DNA from: Mauremys mutica
Lineage: Eukaryota; Chordata; Testudines; Geoemydidae
DNA length: 64,000 bases
Direction: 5' to 3'
Assembly (NCBI RefSeq): GCF_020497125.1
Contig: NC_059093.1
Location: 23,248,486 to 23,312,485 of the forward strand
Positions 9,082-20,620 of this stretch are shown here, one piece after another. The position numbers were made by a program, and so were the translations under genes. Under the pieces are notes generated by a model, which was given only the letters and a program-made list of their open reading frames with translations, was not told the origin of the DNA and did no database searches. Position 1 is the first letter of the stretch; each line of letters starts with the position of its first letter.

Positions 9082-11725
9082 CAGTAGCATAGCTAGGAGG
9101 GGGAGCAGGGAGAGCAGCCGCTCCTCCTGAGCACATTTTCCAAAAGTGGCGCCTTTCAGGGCAGCCAGCACCGGGCTCTGGACTCGGAGTCCAGAGTCAA
9201 GCTTTGCGTGCTGCCACAGGCTGGCTCTGGGCTCCGCACTGCCCTCCCGCATCCCCAGCCCTGCTTGCTCACTCTGGCGCTGTAGGCAGCGTCGGCTGGT
9301 TGCCTGGCTCCCTGGGGATGAGGAGGCTCCCGCCCGCCCGCAGCTGCCCGGCTCGCTAAGCCGAGCCCCGCTTGGCACATGCCGCCCAGGCAGGGGTGGG
9401 CTCTGCCGGGAGGAGAAGGGGCGGCAGCGCAGCCCCCCAGTGTGGTGGGGGAGGGAGGCTGAGGAGCAGCAGCCCTGTTGGCCCCCGGCAAGCCCATGCA
9501 GAGCAAGGCGGCTGTGTGGCGGGGAAGGCAAACACCTCTTGAGCAGCCAGTCTCGCTAATATATCACCCCATCTAGCGCTCACTCAGCCTAATCTAGTTG
9601 GAAGAACCTCCTGCAAACTCCCCATAGATGTGAGCTGTCACTAAGGCGCCCTGGAATACTCGCTGCACATTTCTTAAAGCCACAGCGCTCTCCGTCTGCC
9701 CAGGGGTCCCAGCGGAGTGTCTCTCCACTGTTAGGACCCTCGCTGGTCTCTTGCCCTCTCTGCTCCTCTTGCTGGAGGAAGAAACATTTTTTGTCCCAGC
9801 GCTGGCTCTTCCCATCGCAGCCCTAAACCAATCAGCGCCCCCGCCCCCCAAACTTTCCCCCAAATCCAGTGATTTATTCCGTGCATAGTATTAGCTCTTT
9901 GACCAGCTACGCGATCTGTTAAGCCCCAAATATTTGAAAAAACATATTTCAGAGACTAATTTGAATAGATCAAATTCTTTCCGGTCTTCTGCAAAGCAGA
10001 TCTAAGCATCTATTCCCCTCCTCTCCCCAGGGCAGGCACAGAATAGCATTTTGCACAGGAATGGTTACTTCTGCTGGGTACACTCGCTGTACTAGAAGCA
10101 CAAGGAAGAAGCTGCGCCTTTCAGCTTGCTTATCTATTGGGAGATATAAACGTGCGTGCCCATTTCGCCAAGATACTACACTTTTAAGCCTGTGGACAAG
10201 CAGTTTTAGTGTTGACGTTTCTGAAGCACGTTTTAAGGGGGGAAATCTGCTTCGGGGAGTAGTTCCTAGGAAGTCAAAGAATATTTGGTAACAAAAATGA
10301 AACCTTCCTTGTATGCTCCCCTGTCATGCTGCAAGAGGGAGCCCATCTTCCTGGCTCGCCATGGCCTGTGTTATCACAAGGGTTTGTACAGAGATTGAGA
10401 GATGTGGCCTTGATTTGAGTTGATTGGGCAGCAGAGCTCAGGAACAGCAGATAAATATTGGGCACCCAATGACTTTTGTTGCTGTTTTGTCCTTGCACGT
10501 CTAAGTGGAAATAATCAAGGGCCGATTTCTCTTCTGATTTACACGCCTGGACTTGGGGCTCATCAGGTAGAGCAGGCTGCGGCCCAAATGTGTTCCCTAC
10601 TTGTTGGCGTGCAACAACCACAGCACAAGGTTTCCACACAAAGGTCATCCCCAGCCTCCCGGGTCGGGCTGGGGTGCTGGGAAAGGAGGCGAGGAGCGAA
10701 TTCCGGAATCCGGGGTGGTGGGGAATTTTCTACGGCCCTGTGGTTTGAAAACTACAGATATGAAGCAAGTCCGTTTGCTCTGGGATTTATAACATGGACT
10801 TGTAGTAGCCTGCACCCATTTTCGAGCAACCCTCATTAAAGCGCTGCACGATGCGTTTGGCTGGAAACAGACAGGTCTCTGGCTCTGCCTGTTGGTCCTA
10901 ACATCTCTGGCAGGAGGGTGTGGTGTCACTTTAGTGACTAAATAACGAGTTGTTTACAGATCTAGTAAACAATCCAATCCCCCTGAACTTCCCCCCCACA
11001 GAGGCCTTCTTGTTAAGAGCCCCTGCTAAAGCTAGTAAAACAGCCCCACTCTCTCTGGGTTGGCACAAACCAGTCCCATTGGGGTCTCGCTCCATCCTTT
11101 TCTTGCTGTTTCTTAAAAGGGGAACAACTGTTCCCCCCCATGCTTGGTGTATGAGCCTTCCATCTAAGGCATCTAGAGGGACTCAGTACTCAGTGTTTCA
11201 AAAATGTTAGACTGCCAACCTGTGTCGTAGAGATGTCTTTTGTTTAAAAACCCCATGAATAAAGCTACTTTAAGGGAAATTTCTGCTTCGTCCAAGCCCG
11301 AAGAGCTATGAGATCTTTGCTCACCAAATTTCATAAAACTTGTATTTGCCATGCCTTTTCGGTGGCTTTAATATTACGATCTATTATAAATAAAGGGCAT
11401 TTCATTGATTGATTTTAAAATGAAATTAATAACTGGAAAAAATGGTCAGTATTTTTTTTTAAACCTGGGACAATTATAAACTACTGTATTCTGTCATTTA
11501 CTTTCTAGAATCTCTAAAGTATATCTAAGTATAATCTAAAGTTCTCCTGTGAAATGCAGGCTGTGCAAACCCTTCCATGGCTGGATCATTCTTGTGTTTT
11601 TATTTTAAGTACAAATAAATATGTATAACAAATTTAAAAGTATGTAATTAGTAATTTGATATGTCAGGTGGCGCCTATTTTATATGTGTGCGTTCCCCCG
11701 ATGTTAGAACCTGGCTACGCCACTG
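9082..11725. mobile_element. hAT-type DNA transposon, 2.64 kb, non-autonomous
   Basis: The left end reads CAGTAGCATAGCTAGG and the right end, in reverse complement, CAGTGGCGTAGCCAGG. Both are flanked by an identical 8-bp target duplication, gccacaag (9074-9081 and 11726-11733). CAG ends plus an 8-bp duplication point to hAT. The interior has no transposase-like frame. A GC-rich part (about 9100-9560) gives open frames on both strands without domains, and the rest is AT-rich and non-coding. It could be a deleted autonomous copy or an element carrying captured DNA. Both ends are seen directly, and the superfamily follows from them. Confidence 0.85.
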
Positions 11726-11750
11726 GCCACAAGTACTCCTCATTCCCATG
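11726..11750 (+). repeat. Remainder of the PLE-tail copy beyond hAT
   Basis: The words gccacaagtactcct continue the tail interrupted at 9081. Homology appears to end by about 11750. Confidence 0.6.
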
Positions 11751-12949
11751 GAAGAAATTCTGTATGCTCGGACCCTGGTTGTTTTCTAAGATTGAAATTA
11801 GGTTTTATTTGGCACTGGGTGCAGATTGCGTAACTTGCTTAGTTTCCTGTTTGTCCTGTGTTGGTCATTTTGTTGCAGTAAACCTTCATGAATTATTAAA
11901 CATATAAGAAATAATTACAACAAACAATCCTGAAATAGACTCATTTTTATACTTCTATTCTTCAAATAATCCAAGAACTTCCAGGCACCTAAACGGCCTC
12001 TGGATTCCTGCTGAAAGTTGCCCCCTCCCCATGAAATCTAAAAGGGCACTGCTGCTTTCTGTGAGTTCCTTTTTAACCATCCTATACAATTATATAACAG
12101 GGTTATCATTATTTATTGTATTTGCTAGTATGGTTCAAAAACACGATGGAAAAGTTTCTGATTTCTATTAAATTCTATGGCATTGTCACAAGGAGAGAGA
12201 CTTGCCATGCATAACCATCTAGCTGACCTGGTTTTTGATTTGCCTATCTGAATGTACTGTGCTCATCATCGGGATAACAGAGTGCCTTACACGTTTTGAA
12301 ATTTGTATTACCATTTTCCTTGTGTAATCCCACTTGCATGAGCAAAATAAGATTTTTTTTTAAGGTTGGGCAAATCAAGGTGGATTTCCACCATGATTCC
12401 AAGAAGCACATGTTCAACCTGGGAGTTGTGGTTTTGATGCAATCCAGGATCGGGCCCCAAACACTCAGGTCCTAGAACTGTTTGCAACAGCTCAGGCGTT
12501 GTTGTGCTAACAGAAAGGTTTCCTCTCCAATTTCCCTTCAAAATAAATACAAACAAACGCTGGCATTGGGCACAGGCCAGAGGGGGGAAGTTTCAGGGTT
12601 CCCCAATGCAAAATTGCAAACAACTGAAAAGGGGGATGATATGGAAACACCGGCTGGACTTGAATTATAGGGGGCGCAGCCGGTGCCCCTCATCTTTGTG
12701 ACCCACTCTCCCCTTTTGCAAATAGTTTAATCCTCCATCACCCCCTCGGCCCCTCCTGCCCAGCGCAGATGGCTTAACCCTCTCAACGGTCCTAACCCAC
12801 CCCCCTTCAGAATTCAATCCCACTCCTCGCCCCTCCCTGGTGCACGTGGTTTAAGCCTCTGCTCCCCAGTGCAGGTGGGGCCTCGCGTTGCTTCCCTTGC
12901 AGCACTGGGGGGGCGGGGGGCTGTTGTCTCTCCCCCTTCCTGGGCTGGG
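11751..12949. other. Unassigned non-coding DNA
   Basis: AT-rich sequence with no recognised gene or repeat, grading into GC-rich DNA from about 12650 as the CpG island is approached. Small frames here have no domain or splice support. Confidence 0.4.
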
Positions 12950-13215
12950 AGGTGGGAAGCGCTCCGGCCCTTGCCCATGCAGCGTTCACACGCGAGGGCC
13001 CAGGAGTAAGTCGGTCTAAGCCGAGGCGGGGCCTGCGGGCGCCTGGCCGGGGGTGCGGCGCGGGGCCCCGAGCTCCTCCCCGGGGCAGGTCCCGGCGCCG
13101 CTTGGCATCGCTGGACCGGGAGGGAGTGGGAGCGGCGCCCAGACAGCGATGTCCGCCCCCCGGAGGTACGTGGGCTGCGCACCCCTCCCCGCTGCCGGCA
13201 TTAGAGTCCCCGCCC
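12950..13215 (+). promoter_or_regulatory. CpG island over the putative first exon of ANHX
   Basis: Dense CpG dinucleotides (gcggcgcggggccccg, gcggcgcccag and neighbours) stand out from the flanks. The island ends on an ATG exon with a strong donor (13149-13165). It is therefore a likely promoter for the downstream homeobox gene. There is no TATA box in the expected place. Confidence 0.6.
13149..13165 (+). CDS. ANHX: ANHX-like gene, putative coding exon 1
   Basis: An ATG within the CpG island is followed by five codons and two bases (MSAPR plus AG), then a consensus donor gtacgt. The exon ends in phase 2. The next exon (16643) begins with one base that completes an Arg codon and runs in frame, without a stop, into the long exon. 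The joined N-terminus reads MSAPRRRGVWTNISMKRF. The phase match is the main evidence. The alternative is that this exon is untranslated and translation starts at the ATG at 16668, the start of the region that looks conserved. Confidence 0.5.
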
Positions 13216-13490
13216 TGCCAGGCCCCGGGGGCTGCTTCACACCCCGCCCCCTCCCTCCCCCGCATCACAGGAGACGCTTCTTGGGCCTAAGTGCCTGGCT
13301 GTCACCTGGGAAACTCCTGTGCCTCCACCAGAACAGTCTGAGCTGTGGGACCCCACTGGTGGGGTGGGGGGTTCCCAGGGCCGGCCTGCCCCGTAGGCAG
13401 CTGCTCCAGCCCCTGCTCCGGCTCTTCCCCAGGGACCCCACTCCCCTCAACCCTGCACTCACCGCGTGGGCAGTGGAGCCACCCACTCCG

Positions 13491-13960
13491 CTGGCTCCCA
13501 GCTGTGCCCCCTGGGAGTTCAGGGGGTTCCCCCCAAGCTGGGGAGCAGAGCAGTCTGGGGCCCACGCCTCTGTGGGGGCTGGGGGCCGGCTACTTCCTGC
13601 GGGAAGTGGAGTGACCCGGCCCCAGCCTGCTCCGCTCCCCTGGCTCCCAGCTGTGCCCCCTGTGAGTTCTGGGGGGTTCCCCCCAAGCTGGGGAGCAGAG
13701 TAGGCTGGGGCCCCACACCTCTGTGGGGGCTGGGGGCCGGCTACTTCCTGCGGGAAGTGGAGTGACCCGGCCCCAGCCTGCTCCGCTTCCCTGGCTCCCA
13801 GCTGTGCCCCCTGTGAGTTCTGGGGGGTTCCCCCCAAGCTGGGGAGCAGAGCAGGCTGGGGCCCCACACCTCTGTGGGGGCTGGGGGCCGGCTACTTCCT
13901 GCGGGAAGTGGAGTGACCCGGCCCCAGCCTGCTCCGCTCCCCTGGCTCCCAGGCTTGGGA
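13491..13960. repeat. About 150-bp tandem repeat, three copies plus a partial
   Basis: The word ctggctccca recurs at 13491, 13640, 13791 and 13942, giving a period of 149-151 bp. Units are nearly identical to one another. A 150-bp period keeps several frames open, which produces 50-residue repeated frames on both strands. I judge these non-coding. The array lies in intron 1 of the homeobox gene. Confidence 0.9.
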
Positions 13961-14677
13961 GGAGTGGGGAACTGTCCCCCAGCACTCGCCAGCCCCCAGC
14001 CGCCCCCTGCTCCCACCTACAGCCCCACCCCTAGCACCAAAATAGCTAGAGACAGCTCTGGATTTCCCCATTGTGCCCTGGAGAACCAGGAGACTGTTCT
14101 TGGCCCACAGCATGTGGAACTTCCAACCACTGGATGGGCACCACCCCACTCTTTCACAACTTTGAACATAGTCAAAGACACAATTTCAGACGTGCATTCT
14201 GTTTTAATCGCTGTGGACGCGTGTAGGATGACTTCTTCTTCCCACCTGTTTTTTTTTGGGGGGGGGGAGTTGTTTTGATTTTTAAGTGAAGTCTTTATTT
14301 GCTTTTGGGTTTGTATTTTAGTTTTCATCTATTGTTTGCAGGCTAGGAAATTATTTTTAAGGTGACTTGATCAAGGACAGCTGGGAGCGACAGCGTGGTT
14401 GGCTGATGATAAAGTGTTTGTCCTGATTATTTTTAGAGCTAAAATGAGTTATTCAAAAGAATCTGTTGTATGGATATTGCATGTCCTACCTCAAAGGAGA
14501 AGCTGCTGAGCCAATCAGCACTTAAAATTCCTGTGCCTGCTGAGGGCCTGATCCAGTGCCCCTTGGAGTCAGTGGAGAGATTCCTATTGACTTCAGTGGG
14601 TGTTGGATTTGTTCCTGTCTCACTGGAGGTTGAAAATGAAAACTGGACGCCCATTTCAGAACCAGTGTAAATGCAAC
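13961..14677. other. Intronic unassigned DNA with a MITE-like fragment
   Basis: The only structure seen is at about 14540-14640, where gggcctgatccagtgcc and cattgacttcag-type words resemble the small TIR elements at 29.6 and 39.2 kb. No coding signal. Confidence 0.35.
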
Positions 14678-15309
14678 CAGGGCTTTGTCTCCACTAGAAA
14701 AAGAAAAGTGCATTTTTAAGCCATGTTAAGCTAACCTGTGTTTAAAGTCTTGGTGAAGACAAGGGTGTTGTAGTTTTAACTCATGTTAGCTAGTCAAGGT
14801 AAACTTGAATTTCCTAATCTTCAAGCAATAGATTAAAAATAAAATATAAAACTAATGCTAAGCAGCCAAATAAAGGCATCATTTAAATAAAAAGGTGGGG
14901 GGGAAGGGGCGGGAGAAGACTTAAGCATGGGCCAACAATGATTCAATGCTAGGATTTACCTTGCCCAGCTAATACGTTTAAAACCTACAACTGCCTTGTC
15001 TTCCATACGATTTTAACACAGATTAGTTAACAAATTTAAAAATACACCCTTTTCCTCATCAAGAAAAGGGGATACAGCTTTGTCTTCACTGCAGTAAAAA
15101 GTGTGTGTGCTTAAATCAATGTAGGTATCTCAATGTAAAATCCTAGCAGAGCCCAGGCTCTGAAGTTTTCATCTCAGTGAAACCTGAGATCAACCCCAGC
15201 TAGCTACATCAAGGTGAAAGTCCCTGTGCCTTATCTCCACTAGGATTATACGGTGAGATGGCCAGCTCGATGCAAAAACACACCTTCTTTGTAGTGGAGA
15301 CAAAGCCTG
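14678..15309. mobile_element. Putative MITE with TIRs, about 630 bp
   Basis: The left end cagggctttgtctccact is matched by agtggagacaaagcctg at the right end in reverse complement. A similar word, gctttgtcttcactgcag, occurs internally near 15080, so this may be two tandem or nested copies. I found no matching 8-bp duplication, so the class is tentative. Confidence 0.5.
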
Positions 15310-15394
15310 AGGGCCGCAATGGATGACTTGCCCACGTGGTCTAGTCTACTTAGCTAAACTCTTTCTCTGGTTCTTAGCCAGTTGCATTCTATCC

Positions 15395-15657
15395 CAGGGG
15401 TTCTCAAATGTTATTGCACTGTGACCCTCTTCTGACAACAAAAATTACTACCTGACCCCAGGAACGGGCACCGAAGCCTGAGCCCACCCAAGCCCCGCTG
15501 CCACAGGTGGCAGGGGCAAAGCCAAAGCCAAAGCCTGGGCTGTGGGGTTCGGGCTTCGGCCCTGGGCTCCAGCAAGTCTAACGCCAGCCCTGGCAACCCC
15601 ATTAAAACGGGTCCGCGACACACTTTGGGGTCCCAACCCACAGTTTGAGAACCACTG
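15395..15657. mobile_element. hAT-type MITE (CAGGGGTTCTCAAA ends)
   Basis: The left terminus CAGGGGTTCTCAAA pairs with TTTGAGAACCACTG at the right. Both sides carry the same 8-bp duplication, ttctatcc (15387-15394 and 15658-15665). The interior is non-coding. The intact duplication makes the call firm. A relative begins at 63835. Confidence 0.92.
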
Positions 15658-15764
15658 TTCTATCCTATCCTTCAAGAGGCGAATATATGGCTGATTCTGT
15701 CGGTACTCCTTCCAAAGTCCAGTGTACAGGGCAGTTACCACTTGATGGCATGTACAAGAATACA

Positions 15765-16001
15765 AGCAGCAAAGAGTCCTGGGGCACCTTATAGACTAAC
15801 AGACGTATTGGAGCATGAGCTGCTGTGGGTGAATACCCACTTCGTCGGATGCATCTGACAAAGTGGGTATTCACATCCGATGAAGTGGGTATTCACCCAC
15901 GAAAGCTCATGCTCCAATACGTCTGTTAGTCTATAAGGTGCCACAGGACTCTTTGCTGCTTTCACAGATCCAAACTAACATGGCTGCCCCTCTGATACTT
16001 G
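15765..16001. mobile_element. PLE-tail insertion, inverted twin structure
   Basis: A minus-oriented tail piece (15765 to about 15850) faces a plus-oriented piece (about 15875-16001) ending in cacagatcc and ctctgatactt words. The arms share more than 60 bases in inverted orientation. The insertion is flanked by an 11-bp duplication, acaagaataca (15754-15764 and 16002-16012), so the inverted structure arrived in one event. Confidence 0.88.
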
Positions 16002-16373
16002 ACAAGAATACAGGAGACCAGTGAATCAGCTACAGGTCATGTGTCCCTGTAATTTATTGCACTGTGGAAATTTAGGTGCTCCATGTCAGTGTTTTTCCAG
16101 TGAGCAGCCAGTAACTTGATCTCTCTTATCCGGACTGAGGTTTTAGTTATTCCATTCTGCTGGATAATTAGATTTTGCACCACCTGGTCGGTGGTTATAA
16201 TTATGTAGCATACCAAGTGTTTTGGGGGAGGATCATTTTTATAAATAATTATTTGAAAGATCCCACATATTCAGTGTTTGCTGTCTCTAACTTTTACTGA
16301 TGCTCATTTGCCCTGTCTTTTAGCAAGAAAGGGCTTTTGTTCTCTAAGTTTGATGATTACAAAGTGTTCCACT

Positions 16374-16520
16374 GTCTTGTCATTTGGGGCAAGTCACTGC
16401 ACCTCTCTGTGTCTCCGTTTTCCCACTTGCAAATTGGAATGCTTCTTGTCTTAACAGGAGGATTGAGAGGCTTAATTACTCTTTGTAATTTGAGACAGTC
16501 AGGTAGAAAGTGCTATTGAA
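16374..16520 (+). repeat. MIR SINE fragment
   Basis: The words ggcaagtcactgcacctctc and gtttcccacttgcaaattgg-like order match the conserved MIR core. The copy is old and diverged, and lies just upstream of the next exon. Confidence 0.65.
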
Positions 16521-16642
16521 GTGCAGTGAAGTATTTTAACAGATAGCATAAGGGAGAATTAGAAGCTAGCAGTGTGTCTTGATAGGGAGGGGAGTGTTCG
16601 TCTAGCAGCTCACACATCAGATGCTGTTTCTTTGTTGCATAG

Positions 16643-16916
16643 AAGAGGTGTCTGGACGAATATAAGCATGAAGCGGTTCATGGCGCTGCTTAGTAAGAAT
16701 GAAAACAAGGACCCTCCACAGGCCAAGCTGCTGGATCTAGCAGGACAACTCTGTGGCGATGTTCAGAGCGTGTCTCCCAGCCTGGAGAAGCTGGTTGAGG
16801 CAATGATGGGGTGCAAGCTTCAGGAATATTTCCTCACCAACATCAGTGTAGTCCGAGCCTGTGTGCTTGTCCTTATCCACAGGGGACAGCATGACACAGC
16901 CTGCAGACTCCTGGAG
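16643..16916 (+). CDS. ANHX: ANHX-like gene, exon 2 (SIX-like N-terminal region)
   Basis: The acceptor is tttctttgttgcatag and the donor is GAG|gtagga, leaving phase 0. It encodes MKRFMALLSK and an amphipathic helical region (KLVEAMMGCKLQEYFLTNISVVRACVLVL) ending ACRLLE. Helical composition, and the join to LW-rich sequence in the next exon, resemble the SIX-domain layout in which a helical N-terminal domain precedes a homeodomain. With exon 1 joined it contributes residues 6-97. The product is expected to be a nuclear DNA-binding protein. The assignment to ANHX rests on this architecture plus the divergent homeodomain below and is from memory. Confidence 0.75.
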
Positions 16917-17626
16917 GTAGGAATGTGCAGTTAGTGGTTACTTCAGTGGAAATACAGAGATGGCGAAGAAGTGGTGTTAGGCAAGCTCTGATAACATACA
17001 TATCAGGAGTCAGAACATCCCTGTTGAGGTCCCTGAGGAGTTTGGGGGAGGGGTACACAGTGCTGAGCTCTGTAGGGAAATCATGGACAAAACATCTCTT
17101 AGTAAAAGAGAGCATTTTTTGGAATGTGAAAGACTCCAGGGACCAGAGAAGCCCAATTCCCATTGGAATTGGGATCCTTCTTGTGCTTAAAGCTCACCGT
17201 CCTTAAGTGTCTTGCTGGATCAGGTCCTAAGTGCTCAACTCCTTGTAGGATGAAGCCCATGGGTGGGATGGTGTGAGGAAGCTTGGGCTGCTAGTGATCG
17301 TGCTGTGTGTGTTCTGTGGAGAGAAGAGACTTCAGTTTCCAGAGCTGTTGGCTTTGGACCATGCACCAGGTCCAAATTCGCTGTTTTTTAAAAAAAGGCA
17401 CAGGTGCATAATGAGCTCTTTTCTTGCACGGGGTACCCTGGGCAGGTTTGAGAAGTAATAGTGGGCCATGCAAGAGACTCATACTTTTGGGGAAGGCTAC
17501 CAACTCAGCAGATCCAGCGTGAATCCCTTTCAGTACTTTCAGGGTGCTGAGGGGTTTTATCCCCTCTGTAAAAGACATTGGTTGACTGTCTGGAGAGGGT
17601 GTGCTCAGCCCTTGCTATTGTCTTAG

Positions 17627-17881
<255 letters not shown>

Positions 17882-17983
17882 TGAAACTTTGGCCTACTCC
17901 TATTGCAATCAATGGCAAAACTTCCATTGAGTTTAATGGTGCAGTTTTGGGACCTTGGTGATTATACTTTCTTTTCTGCACAG

Positions 17984-18107
17984 GAATCCTCCACCAGTTT
18001 CCCTCTGTCCTGAAGGCACAACGAATCGAAACTATCCAGAAAAAGTGCGCCAAACGCTGCACAGATTTGCTGCAACGGTGACAATGTATCCAAACATGGA
18101 TCAGCGG
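17984..18107 (+). CDS. ANHX: ANHX-like gene, exon 4 (homeodomain N-terminal half)
   Basis: The acceptor cttttctgcacag follows a good pyrimidine tract. The first base completes the Arg codon left by exon 3, and the exon ends in phase 0 at CAGCGG|gtatgg. It encodes NPPPVSLCPEG, corresponding to the end of the SIX-type domain. EKVRQTLHRFAATVTMYPNM follows, which fits helix 1 and the loop of a homeodomain. About residues 140-180 of the joined protein. Confidence 0.78.
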
Positions 18108-18622
18108 GTATGGATGCTATATGCTATAATGTTACTCGGGCTGTTGCTGATCTTTGCCTTGCACAGGAACAGCAGCAGCTACTGTGATCAAGGCGACATA
18201 AATGTTTCCGATCTAATCCCTTGTTTCAGTCAGGTTTCGGACTGCAGTTTCTCATCTTTGATCGTTGCCCAAACGAGCGTGCGTTCTAATATTTTTTTAA
18301 GCTTAAGCAAAAGAAACTCAGTCGTTCTGTAGAGCAAAGAAGTGGGAGAAAATGTCTTCCCTGTTATAATAGTGTTCTAACAGCTCTAGTGTTGAACTGA
18401 CTGGGTGAAATTTGGCAGGGAAATAGCTCTCCCTGAGAAGCACCGTAGGTGTTCTGGTGCTAACTGGTTGTGATTTGACTGAGTTATAACCCATTTTCTT
18501 GCTAGGCTTGTAAAGTTTGCAGCCAAAATAGTCAGCCCTGTGCATATGTGTATCTATCTTAGCTGGACAGAGACAAATGTAGTGAAAGTGGCCTCTGAAT
18601 GAGCCAGGACTTGGCAGGAATC

Positions 18623-18840
18623 CTTGTCTGATTCAAAGAGTCCTATGGCATGGTATAGACTAACAGATGTATTGGAGCATGAGCTTTCGTGGGTGAATAC
18701 CCACTTCATCGGATGCATGCATGCACCCAGAAAAGCTCATGCTCCAATACATCTGTTAGTCTATAACATGCCACAGGACTCTTTGCTGCTTTTACAGATT
18801 CAGACTAACACAGCTACCCCTCTGATACTTGTCTGATTCA
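18623..18840. mobile_element. PLE-tail insertion, inverted twin with 13-bp duplication
   Basis: Two facing tail pieces (about 18636-18710 minus and 18735-18827 plus) form a foldback around ggatgcatgcatgca. The flanks carry an exact duplication, cttgtctgattca (18623-18635 and 18828-18840). It lies in intron 4 of the homeobox gene. Confidence 0.88.
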
Positions 18841-20216
18841 CTGTTTTATAAGGTAAAAACTGCAGCGCTCCTAACATTTTCACTCAAGGGGCTCCCTCCT
18901 TCAAGCCCCCACGGTGTATGGGGAACAGGTTATTCTGGACATGTTTAGCTTAGTTCTGCATTGTGAAATATGTTTTATAATATATATTTTCATTAAAAAC
19001 AGCGGCAACTTACAAAAATCTGTCTTAAGAGAACGCTAAGGTTGCTCTGTTAAGTGTTTAGAAGTCAGGAAATGACAGTGGAAAGTAGCACACTAGAGAA
19101 TAACTTTGTCCTGTAGTGTGTGAGCATTATGCTACATGATCTTGTAATCTATCAAGTAGTTTAATATAATAATTTTTCTACAGCCTTAGATATGTGCATG
19201 TGTACTACTTCGAGTCTCTTAAAGTTATTTTATGCAATGCACACAACAAGCCATTCTTACACACTATTCCACTGATTAAATACAACAACATAGAGTAACA
19301 GTGAAATTTGATAGCATGTATAAGGCCCCCAAGTTTGTGACTAAATTAGCTTTATAGTTAACTTCCTTGAATTACACCCAAGGAAGGTTGCACTTCTCAT
19401 TGAAAACAAAATATATAATACATGTATGTTGACTAAATTATTGAACTACTTACTTGAGAAAGAGGAAAATCTATTATATAAATAGCCAAAATCAATAAAG
19501 ACATAGTTTCATTATCACAATGATAATATAGTAATTTTAAAAGTATGAAAATATATTGCAAGATGCTACACGTATATCTAACAGAGAAAAATTGTTATAC
19601 TGTATTTAAGAAATCTATGATTATTTAATGAAAGGTTATAGTAATGAATATATACAAGGGAGACGAGTAAAGGTTACATGTGGAACTTTAACTGTGGCAT
19701 TTCTGGACTTTTGATTGCTTAAATCAAATGTTCTCTTAATGTAGATTTTTAATGTAATACACAAGAGATTTTAAAGATCTGTCATAGATTATTTTTTAAG
19801 GCCAAAATGGACCATTATGAGAGTTTAGTCTGCATAAGGCAGGCCATAGAATTTCACCCAGTGATTCCTGTGTTGAGCCTAATAATTTGTGTTCCAGCTG
19901 TAAATTACCTTCCCTTTTAAAAATGTGCTTATTTCCATTAGTTGGTTATTTATAGCCGTTAAATTACAAATAAGGCAAAAACCCCTTGGGATTCTTGGGG
20001 TTCCCTTTCTCTCGTAGGATGTCAAGGGAGAATTAGCTTTTTCTGTTCTCTTCCTCTTTATGAGCTGATCAATCAGTGGGAGCTATGCATGTTCTCCGGG
20101 GACCTGCATGAGGGTCTGGAAGCTCATATTGTTTGATTGCTTTTGGAAACTGGAGGGACAAGCATGGTTATTTGGATGTGGTTTATTCTTTTTCCCCTGG
20201 TTACCTGGATTTGCAG
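18841..20216. other. Intron 4 sequence, AT-rich
   Basis: Mostly AT-rich non-coding DNA. At about 19785-19880 the words aaaatggaccattatgagag and cataaggcaggccatagaat match the minus-strand 3' end of a LINE family; 50742-50815 may be a related fragment. Nothing else is recognised. Confidence 0.45.
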
Positions 20217-20403
20217 GACACTTTGGCTCAGGATACGAACTTGAAGCCAAGTCAGGTCTATAACTGGTTTGCCAATTACCGTCGTCGTCAAGGAGCGCAG
20301 CTCAGGTGGCTGGAAGAGCTCATCAGTTCAACCGATGAGGAGCCTTCAACTCGCCAAGCAAAACATCAGCCTGATAGTGGATCCTTCATTCCACAATCTG
20401 CAG
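20217..20403 (+). CDS. ANHX: ANHX-like gene, exon 5 (homeodomain recognition helix)
   Basis: The acceptor ggatttgcag is followed in phase 0 by DTLAQDTNLKPSQVYNWFANYRRRQ, which contains helix 2 and the recognition helix. The WF-N-RR signature places W at about residue 197, with N three positions on (WFANYRRR). Homeodomains normally read WFQNRR or, in the SIX class, WFKNRRQR, so Ala and Tyr here are divergent. After the homeodomain comes an acidic, Ser/Gln-rich stretch, and the exon ends in phase 1 at GCAG|gttggt. Codon context and splice sites are intact, so the gene is probably functional. Confidence 0.82.
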
Positions 20404-20620
20404 GTTGGTCTCCTCCCAGTGGGCTTGGGATGTGGTCCAGGCAAATGGAAGCTTGTTTTAGGATCACCTCTTGATAAACAGAGGGGCAGTATTAGCTATT
20501 AGTATTAGGGGCAATATTAGGTATTAGTATTCCTTGGGATCAGTAACTCAGCATTACTGAATCAAGCAGACATGGCAGGATTATGCTCTGGTACACAGGC
20601 CTCCTCTTTGCGCCGTTAGA

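Noticed and set aside
9146..9559. 137-codon frame in the GC-rich part of the hAT element
   Set aside because: No domain and an equally open antisense frame; lies within a transposon.
13265..13985. Overlapping frames with 50-residue repeats, both strands
   Set aside because: Explained by a 150-bp tandem repeat whose period is a multiple of three; no splice or start support.
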